Assembly: GCA_030452275.1 (NCBI GenBank)
Contig: JAKDMR010000098.1
Span: forward strand, 1-7,224
Length of the DNA: 7,224 nt
From: Candidatus Nitrosocosmicus sp.
GTDB taxonomy: Archaea > Thermoproteota > Nitrososphaeria > Nitrososphaerales > Nitrososphaeraceae
Direction: 5' to 3'
Each line of letters begins with the position of its first letter. Within the stretch, counting starts at the first letter, position 1. A program made the translations under genes and the position numbers. Of the stretch, positions 1-5,652 are shown piece by piece. The notes beneath the pieces were generated by a model. The model worked only from the letters and a program-made list of their open reading frames with translations. It made no database searches and had not been told where the DNA came from.

Positions 1-98
1 GAATGTTTGGAGAGTATACATCCGCCACCAAGTTTCACAACATGCTAAAAGAGATAATGATAAAAGTATCATTGTACAATCTGTTTAGAAGAATATAA
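1..98 (+). CDS. Transposase C-terminal fragment (cut by window edge)
   Basis: The frame read from base 3 (ATG at 3-5 is probably internal) runs open from the window edge to a TAA at 96-98 and encodes about 31 residues. Near the start it reads FGEYTSATKFHNM and it ends KVSLYNLFRRI. This pattern (a G-E motif, then an N-M-x-K-E-like helix and a short K-V-S-L-Y-N-L end) resembles the extreme C-terminus of DDE transposases of the IS5-like type, where the Glu would be the last catalytic acid. A terminal-repeat-like sequence follows about 35 bp later, which fits an IS right end. Only the tail is visible, so the family is uncertain. Another frame (2-88) is also open and cannot be excluded as the coding one. 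Confidence 0.42.
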   Translation, partial: MFGEYTSATKFHNMLKEIMIKVSLYNLFRRI

Positions 99-150
99 TA
101 CACCTAGCAGAGTTTCATTGGGGGTTATGGAATTATGCAACAGAGCACAG
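1..150 (+). mobile_element. Right end of an insertion sequence (partial)
   Basis: This combines the transposase-like tail (to 98) with a candidate right terminal inverted repeat at about 131-150. The reverse complement of the repeat reads GTGCTCTGTTGCATAATT, a form common for IS ends. Thirteen of 16 bases match GATCTCTTGCGTAATT at 7175-7190, which lies in the opposite sense as expected for a left end. The other end of this element lies outside the window, so neither the exact boundary nor a target duplication can be seen. Confidence 0.35.
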
Positions 151-435
151 AAAGAGACTTATTGTATGTACCTTTGGAGTATATAGAATTTAATGAAATG
201 CGATATGATTCAAGGCGTATATTAATTTACCAAATTATTATTTTTCGGAAAAAATCTTTAAATTTATACTATTCTTTAGTAGTTGATTTTACATATTTTT
301 TTAATAGTATACCAAATTTAAGAGTAAGATTCTAGATGATGAGGTTTATTTTTGTTACCTTTGAAGATTTATAGTAAACCGCTATCCAATCAACTAAAAC
401 ATGTGAATGTTTTTTAATATGTATAATAGATATAG
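151..435. other. Intergenic stretch, no supported gene
   Basis: This AT-rich region lies between the IS end and the PPK2 promoter. An open frame at 135-335 exists, but its product is rich in I, F, Y and N, as expected of translated AT-rich non-coding DNA, shows no motif, and begins inside the putative terminal repeat. I see no RNA gene, CRISPR repeat or convincing hairpin here. Confidence 0.5.
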
Positions 436-443
436 ATTTAAAT
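436..443 (+). promoter_or_regulatory. TATA box for PPK2 gene
   Basis: ATTTAAAT is centred about 30 bases before the ATG at 470. In archaea a TATA box centred about 26-27 bases before the transcription start would put that start only a few bases before, or at, this ATG. The mRNA would be leaderless or nearly so. This decides the start in favour of 470 over the upstream in-frame ATG at 407, which would lie upstream of the box. Confidence 0.5.
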
Positions 444-469
444 CCACATTCTTTTTATCTGGATCAATC

Positions 470-1288
470 ATGGATCCTCTTAAAAAATTTTTAGTTAGTC
501 CGACCAAATCGGCTGCAAATCAAATAAAGTTAAAAAATTGGGATCCGCAATATAGCTGGAATAAAAGCAAAATTGATACGGAAATAGAAATGGAACAATT
601 TTCTAAAAAGATATCCGAATTACAATACAAACTATTTGCCGCCAATAACAAATCATTATTAATTATCTTACAAGGAGCCGATGCTTCAGGAAAGGACGGA
701 ACAATTCGTCAAGTGATGGGAGCATTAAATCCCCAAAACTGTTACGTAAAGTCATTTAAGGTCCCTATCGAAACTGAATTGGCTCATGACTATCTTTGGC
801 GAATTCATATCGAAGTTCCTTCGAAAGGTCAAATTGCAATTTTCAATCGTTCTCATTACGAGGATATTATAGAACCTAGTGTCAATAATTTAATTTCCAA
901 GGATCACCTAATCCTTAGATGCAAGCAAATCAATGATTTCGAAAAATACTTGTCAGAAAACGGTACTACCATAATAAAGTTCTTCTTGCACATTAGCAAA
1001 GATGAACAGAAAAGGAGGCTGCAAGAACGAATACAAGACCCTGCAAAACAGTGGAAAATTAATGAAAGTGATCTAGTTAGTCATCGAAATTGGGATAAAT
1101 ACATGGGGGCGTACGAGAAGGTATTAAGTTCTTGTAGCAGGAAATGGGCACCTTGGTTTATCATACCTGCAAATGTGAAACACTTTCGAAATTGGGCAAT
1201 ATCATACATTATTCTAAAAAAATTGGAAAATCTGAAACCTGAATTTCCAAGAGTAGTGTTAAATCCTTCAGATTTCATATTTGATTGA
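470..1288 (+). CDS. ppk2: Polyphosphate:nucleotide phosphotransferase, PPK2 family
   Basis: A 272-residue cytoplasmic kinase that transfers phosphate between polyphosphate and nucleotides (AMP/ADP to ADP/ATP, or the reverse). Numbering from the ATG at 470, the Walker A loop GADASGKDGT is at 69-78. FKVP with ELAHDYLWRIH follows at about 96-113, then the Walker B region IFNRSHYED at 124-132. The lid helices RRLQERIQDPAKQWK lie at about 182-196 and APW...IPANVK at 227-237. The ELAHDYLWRIH and NRSHYED motifs resemble class III PPK2 enzymes, which act on both AMP and ADP. After NRSHYED, however, the usual VLVVRVH is replaced by IIEPSVN, so nucleotide preference is open. Length is normal for the family. 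The frame extends to 407, but the TATA box at 436-443 and the PPK2-like start MDPLKKFLVSP favour 470. The gene stands alone, with no operon partner. Confidence 0.9.
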   Translation: MDPLKKFLVSPTKSAANQIKLKNWDPQYSWNKSKIDTEIEMEQFSKKISELQYKLFAANNKSLLIILQGADASGKDGTIRQVMGALNPQNCYVKSFKVPIETELAHDYLWRIHIEVPSKGQIAIFNRSHYEDIIEPSVNNLISKDHLILRCKQINDFEKYLSENGTTIIKFFLHISKDEQKRRLQERIQDPAKQWKINESDLVSHRNWDKYMGAYEKVLSSCSRKWAPWFIIPANVKHFRNWAISYIILKKLENLKPEFPRVVLNPSDFIFD

Positions 1289-1289
1289 C

Positions 1290-1320
1290 TTATTCCTTTC
1301 TTCACTTTCGATATCTTTTT
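1290..1320 (+). terminator. Pyrimidine-rich tract after PPK2
   Basis: Directly after the PPK2 stop the + strand is strongly pyrimidine-rich and ends in five T residues at 1316-1320, with no stem-loop. Archaeal RNA polymerase can stop at such T-rich tracts without a hairpin. The tract is weak, hence the low confidence. Confidence 0.3.
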
Positions 1321-1498
1321 ACACGGGACAGTTAATCATCGAATTTAACTAAATAAATTAATTAATACTAAGACGCAGCCGAAAGATAATTACATGATCA
1401 TCGATAGTCTGAGGTCATCGGATATCCCGCTTATTTGTTAGAAGATGATATCTAAAAAAGTTTCAAAATGTCAAATAGAGAAATAGGAAGAAATTATG

Positions 1499-1508
1499 TT
1501 TATATAAT
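1499..1508 (+). promoter_or_regulatory. TATA box for the secreted small protein gene
   Basis: TTTATATAAT is a near-ideal archaeal TATA element centred about 25 bases upstream of the ATG at 1528. This spacing predicts a leaderless transcript beginning at or next to the start codon. There is no Shine-Dalgarno sequence in between, which agrees. Confidence 0.6.
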
Positions 1509-1527
1509 TTAGCTCAAAATATAAACT

Positions 1528-1836
1528 ATGGACTCAATAATATTTTTACTTGTGGTATTATCATTAGGATTATTTCTTCTACCCCAGGCGTTCGCTCAGG
1601 AAAAAATCGTACCTTTTGAAGAAAGATTGAGTGAACAGATCTCTAATAATTCAAATGCTTCAAATTTTGCAAATGATGCATCCTTACTCGATAAGCCTAG
1701 AAATTCAGCAATGCAGCAGATTAAATCCAACAATGAAACAATCAATCAACTTTATAATAATTCAATTCAAACCATGGAAGAGGGATCAGAAAAAACCAGA
1801 CAGAATATAAGTGATATACTTTCGTTATTAAAGTAA
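1528..1836 (+). CDS. Small secreted protein with signal peptide
   Basis: A 102-residue protein of no family I recognise. Residues 4-20 form a strongly hydrophobic helix followed by the signal peptidase I-type site AFA|QEK (cleavage after residue 23). The mature protein would be about 79 residues, exported and not otherwise membrane-anchored. It is polar, Asn/Ser-rich and predicted to be mostly helical. It carries five N-x-S/T sequons (Asn 40, 43, 69, 77 and 93), an unusual density that suggests surface glycosylation if the host has that pathway. The strong TATA box and ATG support independent expression. Its last 95 bases are antisense to the 3' end of the membrane-protein gene on the other strand. 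Both encode exported, sequon-rich, helical chains, so a shared location at the cell surface is possible, but this is inference. Confidence 0.75.
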   Translation: MDSIIFLLVVLSLGLFLLPQAFAQEKIVPFEERLSEQISNNSNASNFANDASLLDKPRNSAMQQIKSNNETINQLYNNSIQTMEEGSEKTRQNISDILSLLK

Positions 1837-3085
1837 ATTTTTTATCACCTTCTCTATTACCATTGCTAGTGCAAATCTGTACAACCTCTTTTTGAACCTT
1901 CAAAATATTACCAGCGAGTACAACCCCACTAACTCCATAAAGTACTGCAAAAACCCAAAAGAAAGCATCAAATATGAAAAACGGGTCAAATCTGGCCCAC
2001 AAAGATAACATCGAGGTGCTATAAACTATAAAAATAAAAAATGGCGAAATCAAAAGTATCAATTTTAGATACTTTGATTGAGAAGAAAACAACAGCAAGG
2101 GTTTTATCGTATCTACAACATCGCCAGGAGGTATATGCTCCTTTTTCAGTCTTATTGTATCTTTCAAAATAGATAGAAAAATAAGATAAAAGAAGGCAAG
2201 AATTATCGGAGAGAAAACCAGTATTTCTTCAAATCCCAATGCAATACTGCCGATTGGAGTCCCTACATCACCAATTCTCTTAGTGATTGAGGATATCAAA
2301 CCTTCTGTGTTTGATATATCGCCTTCGACTTTTGTTAAGTTAGATTTGAATGATAGTAACAAATCCTTTAGGGATGCTTGATTTGACTCTATAGAATCAT
2401 TGGATTGAGTAGCAGGGGTTCCCAAAAAAATAGAAATGGTTTCTCGAGGTACATCCTTCTCGAAAAAGGTTTTTGTGACATCATTCAATTGCTGTGAAAC
2501 GAGTAGAATGGATTGAATTGTATTAGAATTATTTATTATTAAATTATAATTATCAAGCAACTTTTGTTTAATTATGGTGATTTTAGGTGCGTAATTGATA
2601 TCCCAATTACTCAGTACGGATTTATAACTCGAAGATAAAATCGACTTGCTCTGGTTGTTAATTAAATAATTGTACTCATTTTCTGCCATAAGTCGAATAT
2701 TGCATTTGAAAAATTCGCCCGTAATTTCTATTTTGTCACATTCCTGGTAAATACTTTGGCCACTCTTTACTAATTCATTTATTCTAGAAGAAATGTTTTT
2801 AAAATCGTTGTCTATCAATGGTCCGGCTATTCTTGCATAATTTTGATAGTAATTTATGAGACTGCTATTAAAACTGCTAAACCGAGTAAAATCCCTTTGG
2901 AATTGCTCTTTTTCATCTTCTAGTTCATTCAAATGTTCTAAAGAAAGATAATAAGGCAAAATTACAAACAATAGCAATAATATAGATAATCCAAGTATTA
3001 GCATAAAAATCCTATTTGTCAAAACCGATTTTTTTACGTATTCGTCTCTAAGCTTAGCTACATCTTCGGGCTTGGCCAAGTACAA
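1742..3085 (-). CDS. Multi-pass membrane protein with large external domain, unknown function
   Basis: A 447-residue protein that I do not recognise. Transmembrane helix 1 is at about 25-46, preceded by a basic segment (KLRDEYVKKS) that should be cytoplasmic. A helical, polar domain of about 240 residues (47-285) follows, then helices at about 286-306, 338-360 and 369-396. All six N-x-S/T sequons (Asn 73, 97, 144, 185, 229, 249) lie in the 47-285 domain and none elsewhere, which fits that domain being external. Cys 115 and Cys 128 are its only cysteines and could form a disulfide. The start is TTG (3085-3083), with an in-frame TGA 15 bases before it. A later ATG (residue 28) would cut off the basic N-terminus. 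The last 31 residues overlap the secreted-protein gene on the other strand and may be a recent read-through extension. Confidence 0.7.
   Translation of the reverse strand: MYLAKPEDVAKLRDEYVKKSVLTNRIFMLILGLSILLLLFVILPYYLSLEHLNELEDEKEQFQRDFTRFSSFNSSLINYYQNYARIAGPLIDNDFKNISSRINELVKSGQSIYQECDKIEITGEFFKCNIRLMAENEYNYLINNQSKSILSSSYKSVLSNWDINYAPKITIIKQKLLDNYNLIINNSNTIQSILLVSQQLNDVTKTFFEKDVPRETISIFLGTPATQSNDSIESNQASLKDLLLSFKSNLTKVEGDISNTEGLISSITKRIGDVGTPIGSIALGFEEILVFSPIILAFFYLIFLSILKDTIRLKKEHIPPGDVVDTIKPLLLFSSQSKYLKLILLISPFFIFIVYSTSMLSLWARFDPFFIFDAFFWVFAVLYGVSGVVLAGNILKVQKEVVQICTSNGNREGDKKFTLITKVYHLYSVWFFLIPLPWFELNYYKVD
1838..1843 (+). terminator. T6 tract immediately after the secreted protein gene
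   Basis: Six T residues on the + strand begin two bases after the TAA at 1834-1836. This is a plausible archaeal intrinsic terminator for the + strand gene, placed inside the 3' part of the convergent membrane-protein gene. Confidence 0.35.
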
Positions 3086-3102
3086 TATTTTATTAATTCG
3101 TC

Positions 3103-3112
3103 AATTAATTAA
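3103..3112 (-). promoter_or_regulatory. TATA-like element for the membrane protein gene
   Basis: On the minus strand AATTAATTGA/TTAATTAATT lies about 22-24 bases before the TTG start at 3085, a spacing compatible with leaderless transcription. The region is AT-rich throughout, so the match is not highly specific. Confidence 0.3.
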
Positions 3113-3520
3113 GATACCTACAGAAATATGATATTTTCTTTGGGATTATTATCTAAAGCTTAGAAAGAACAGCGTTGCATTGGCAATTTTCCTCATAGTG
3201 TCAAAAATACTGATACTTTAATTCTATTAGTTAATGATTTTGTAGTCAGACAACTATAATTGTTGAAAGCAAATGGTCTTGAGTAAAGTTTAAAGATTGT
3301 TTTGATTTGTTAGTTGTGTATATTAACATTATTGATAAAGTGAATCCAAATCTAGATTTTAATATACCCGGTCAAATTTTGCTGAAACGTGCGACAAGTG
3401 GAATGCTACGCTGTTTTTCTGCAATACACCTAACTATACTGGGATGGCCACGATAACTTTCAACTCTTTATTTAATATCAAATTATAACACATTAATTAT
3501 TTTTTTTATTTTCAAAATTG
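3113..3520. other. Long divergent intergenic region, possible small ORF
   Basis: This lies between the leftward membrane-protein gene and the rightward tyrosinase operon. Most of it is AT-rich and featureless. At 3340-3456 (+) a GTG-initiated frame of 38 codons (MNPNLDFNIPGQ... ending LGWPR) sits in a patch richer in G+C than its surroundings. A second frame (3363-3485) is open over the same bases but has no normal start. Two overlapping open frames and no recognisable motif make this either a gene remnant or chance. No tRNA or structured RNA was recognised. Confidence 0.35.
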
Positions 3521-3530
3521 TTTAAAAATT
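3521..3530 (+). promoter_or_regulatory. Candidate TATA box of the tyrosinase operon
   Basis: TTTAAAAATT would place transcription start near 3550 and give a leader of about 70 bases that includes the inverted repeat at 3567-3592. A competing candidate is GATTTATG at about 3596-3603, only about 20 bases before the TTG start. In that case the inverted repeat would sit just upstream of the promoter. The sequence alone does not decide. Confidence 0.35.
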
Positions 3531-3566
3531 TTGAATTCAATTGCAGCGGTGAACAGTTCAAAGACT

Positions 3567-3592
3567 CAACATCCTCTCTAGACAAGATGTTG
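3567..3592. promoter_or_regulatory. Inverted repeat CAACATC-N12-GATGTTG before the tyrosinase
   Basis: Perfect 7-base arms (3567-3573 and 3586-3592) are separated by 12 bases and end 27 bases before the tyrosinase TTG start. The arms could form an operator for a dimeric regulator or, if transcribed, a short stem-loop in the leader. It is the only clear dyad in this intergenic region. Confidence 0.4.
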
Positions 3593-3619
3593 GTAGATTT
3601 ATGAAATAATTTACAACGA

Positions 3620-4486
3620 TTGTCATCTGTATTGCAAAATCTTTTATATTATTTAATAAATAACAGTTCATTGTCAAGCAACAATAGCGTAGCAATCATA
3701 AGAAAGAATATCAGCAATTATCTTCCTAATGAATTACTAGATTTTAGAAATGCTATGGAAAAATTTATGGCAATTAGAGACAACAGAGGTTATAACCATA
3801 TCGCAGGATTTCATGGCGCCCCTGATTTCTATTGTTGGCACCACCAACGAAATGATAGAACGGTTTTAAGGGCCAGGCTTTTTTTGCCATGGCATCGAGC
3901 TTATTTAAAATATTTAGAAGATCATCTAAGAGATTCTAATACTCAAGTTTCTCAACCTTGGTGGGATCCTAGTTCTCCACTCTCTCATAGTGAAGGCATC
4001 CCAAAGTCATATACTACAAGAACAATAAGCGGTAGAAAAAATCCATTGTTTAATTTTCGTATTTTTGTACCTAGGTCTTCTGTTGAGGGTTTACCCAACA
4101 TAACTTTAGATGAAGATACTTTCCGAGATCCGAGTCCTTCCTCGGAATTACCTGAACCTGAACTCGTAGACTCATTATACGAGGAAGAAGATTTTGGAAT
4201 ATTCAGTGACAAACTGGAGGATTATCATGATAGAATTCATGTTTGGTGTGGAGGGTCAATGGCTGACGTCATAACTGCAGGGTTTGACCCAATTTTTCAC
4301 GCTCATCATTGCAACATAGACAGAATATGGTGGATTTGGCAATTACGGCATGGAAACTCCACCATGCCCAATAACATACTAGATTTACCCCTTCCGCCTT
4401 TTAACTATACGGTCAAAGATGTTCTTAATATTTATGATTTAGGTTATGACTACGCCACCGCAAGTGCCGAGGTGATAACAGGGTGA
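3620..4486 (+). CDS. Tyrosinase catalytic subunit (type-3 dicopper oxidase)
   Basis: A 288-residue enzyme expected to oxidise phenols and/or catechols to quinones with O2. CuA ligands: H65 (GFHG), H74 (the C72-W-H74 motif, where fungal enzymes and mollusc haemocyanins form a Cys-His thioether) and H92 (FLPWHRAYLKYLE). CuB ligands: H203 and H207 (YHDRIHVWCGG) and H230 (DPIFHAHHCNIDRIW). H74-H92 is about nine residues longer than the usual H-x8-H. The residue after H203 is Asp, where bacterial tyrosinases with strong monophenolase activity have Asn, so tyrosine hydroxylation is uncertain. The protein stops just after GYDY, the YxY motif that normally closes the catalytic domain; the usual C-terminal domain is encoded by the next gene, overlapping by GTGA. 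No signal peptide is seen, so it is probably cytoplasmic. The start is TTG, with an in-frame TGA 18 bases upstream. The first ATG (residue 46) would remove a conserved helix. Confidence 0.9.
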   Translation: MSSVLQNLLYYLINNSSLSSNNSVAIIRKNISNYLPNELLDFRNAMEKFMAIRDNRGYNHIAGFHGAPDFYCWHHQRNDRTVLRARLFLPWHRAYLKYLEDHLRDSNTQVSQPWWDPSSPLSHSEGIPKSYTTRTISGRKNPLFNFRIFVPRSSVEGLPNITLDEDTFRDPSPSSELPEPELVDSLYEEEDFGIFSDKLEDYHDRIHVWCGGSMADVITAGFDPIFHAHHCNIDRIWWIWQLRHGNSTMPNNILDLPLPPFNYTVKDVLNIYDLGYDYATASAEVITG

Positions 4487-5028
4487 ACAAAATGAGTAAT
4501 AGTAACAGGAAGAAGACTAATAAAAAAGGAGATAGTTTGAGCGGTAGAAAAGTAGGCAATATTTTTTCCAGTCCACCGATCAAACTTAATTGGATCAAAG
4601 AAGAGACTGAATTTTATAGAGCAGATATCGAATTCTTCGGGATCGATATCTCTGGACCATCCTATGAGGGAAGGGTTTTCCTCAATAATCCAAAAGCAGA
4701 TGAGAACACCGGACTAAACCTTGAAAACGGTTATGCTGGATCCTACTACATTTTCGGACACGGCGGATGCTATGGTGATGTAGGGCATCGTGATATAAAG
4801 CCGCGAAGAACCTTTGACTCAAGAACTGAACATGACTTGACCCCCGCTTACAAATCAATGATTGCAACGGAGCCTATAAAAAAAATATTAAAAACGACAA
4901 AGGAGATTGTGATTAGCATCATTCCGATCACTGCTAGAAGCGCCAGAATGAGTAACGCCAAAGATATTGTATACATAGATAAAATAAGGATTAGTTGCTA
5001 TGAAAATTACTCAAAGTTAAATAAGTAG
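4483..5028 (+). CDS. Stand-alone tyrosinase C-terminal (shield) domain protein
   Basis: A 181-residue protein whose residues 43-172 resemble the beta-sandwich domain normally fused C-terminally to bacterial tyrosinases of this type. Landmarks are FYRADIEFFGIDISGPSYEG at 44-63, VFLNNPKAD at 65-73, GYAGSYYIFGHGGCYGDVGH at 83-102, LTPAY at 119-123, IVISIIPI at 142-149 and IVYIDKIRIS at 162-171. In fused enzymes this domain covers the dicopper site and can hold the enzyme inactive or help copper loading. C96, H93 and H102 in the GHGGCYGDVGH motif are potential metal ligands, a guess. Residues 1-40 are basic and low in complexity, like a linker. The GTG start overlaps the tyrosinase stop by four bases (GTGA), indicating translational coupling; an ATG at 4492 is an alternative. 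A sequencing frameshift separating one original gene is the main rival explanation. Confidence 0.75.
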   Translation: MNKMSNSNRKKTNKKGDSLSGRKVGNIFSSPPIKLNWIKEETEFYRADIEFFGIDISGPSYEGRVFLNNPKADENTGLNLENGYAGSYYIFGHGGCYGDVGHRDIKPRRTFDSRTEHDLTPAYKSMIATEPIKKILKTTKEIVISIIPITARSARMSNAKDIVYIDKIRISCYENYSKLNK

Positions 5029-5052
5029 CAAACTAAAGACTAGTCTAACAGA

Positions 5053-5445
5053 TTGGACAATGTTGAAATAGAAATAGAGAAAGAATCCCATGATAACATT
5101 GGTCCTAGTTATTCCATAAAAATTGGCGACAACGGTACAGTTGAATTTAACGGCAAGACAAATGTGAAAAAGGTAGGAAAACACATCCTCAAAATCTCTC
5201 GAGATTTGATAACTGAAATTGTCGATAAATTCAATATGATTTATTTTTTTTCCTTAAAGGACAAGTATTTATCAACATCTGATCCAGGATCTGAGGAAAC
5301 CAAGACTGTGGTTTCTGTTCGGGCAGGGGACAAATTTAAAAAAATTGAATATTCCAAAAATGGCAAAGCTCCTCATAGCCTTGATTCTCTCGTGTCCCAA
5401 ATAGAAAAAATTACAAAAACTGATCAATTCATTGGGGGTCAATGA
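5053..5445 (+). CDS. DUF6438-like protein, third gene of the tyrosinase operon
   Basis: A 130-residue protein resembling DUF6438 from memory. It has YSIKIGDNGTVEFNG at about 20-34, VKKVGKHILKIS at 38-49, a helix with FNMIYFFSLKDKY at 60-72, a beta segment TKTVVSV at 83-89 and a closing helix APHSLDSLVSQIEKI at 106-120. The function of that family is not known to me. Members often have an N-terminal C-x-G-x-C-P segment before the first strand. Here that part is SHDNIGPS with no cysteine, and the whole protein has none. No signal peptide or membrane segment is visible, so it is probably cytoplasmic like the tyrosinase. The TTG start lies 24 bases after the previous stop, with an in-frame TAG 12 bases before it. 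Spacing and strand place it in the same operon, so a role with the tyrosinase is likely by context only. Confidence 0.65.
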   Translation: MDNVEIEIEKESHDNIGPSYSIKIGDNGTVEFNGKTNVKKVGKHILKISRDLITEIVDKFNMIYFFSLKDKYLSTSDPGSEETKTVVSVRAGDKFKKIEYSKNGKAPHSLDSLVSQIEKITKTDQFIGGQ

Positions 5446-5584
5446 AAAAAAGGAAAATACAATGAATGGGTCATTTCCTCATCTATCAGCATAAGTAAGA
5501 GTCAATGTCAATATTTGAATTTTCATACTCAACGCTTGAGAGCTTGAACAATGAAATAGGGTGGCGAAGAAGAACTTTCCTCAA

Positions 5585-5591
5585 TTTTTTT
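5585..5591 (+). terminator. T7 tract after the tyrosinase operon
   Basis: Seven T residues lie 140 bases after the DUF6438-like stop and just before the patatin promoter. This is a plausible archaeal T-rich terminator separating the two units, without a stem-loop. Confidence 0.25.
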
Positions 5592-5593
5592 AG

Positions 5594-5626
5594 TATATTT
5601 AAATCTTAAACGATTTATCTAAATAA
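5594..5626 (+). promoter_or_regulatory. Promoter region of the patatin-like gene
   Basis: Two TATA-like elements occur: TATATTTAAAT (5594-5604), giving a leader of about 25 bases, and CTAAATAA (5619-5626), centred 30 bases before the ATG and giving an almost leaderless mRNA. No Shine-Dalgarno sequence precedes the ATG at 5653, which slightly favours the second. Either way the gene is separately transcribed from the tyrosinase operon. Confidence 0.4.
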
Positions 5627-5652
5627 GCTATCCTGTAAATTAGGTTATATAG

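Noticed and set aside
2..88. Alternative open frame at the left edge, ending SIIVQSV
   Set aside because: Also stop-free, but the overlapping frame ending at 98 reads much more like a transposase C-terminus; both cannot easily be real.
135..335. Open frame of 66 codons on the + strand
   Set aside because: Composition matches translated AT-rich spacer, no motif, no promoter at a suitable distance, and it starts inside the putative IS terminal repeat.
407..469. N-terminal extension of the PPK2 gene from the ATG at 407
   Set aside because: The best TATA box (436-443) lies inside this stretch, and the added residues are Phe/Tyr/Asn-rich with no counterpart in the family.
1081..1305. 74-codon minus-strand frame
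   Set aside because: Shadow of the PPK2 gene; it is antisense to the conserved lid region.
3985..4212. 75-codon minus-strand frame
   Set aside because: Antisense shadow within the tyrosinase gene; Ser-rich and motif-free.
4682..4867. 61-codon minus-strand frame
   Set aside because: Antisense to the tyrosinase C-terminal domain gene, whose conserved motifs prove the + frame.
5446..5490. Imperfect hairpin (AATGA/TCATT with GGAAA/TTTCC) after the DUF6438-like gene
   Set aside because: The stem is short and interrupted and no T-tract follows, so it is not convincing as a terminator.
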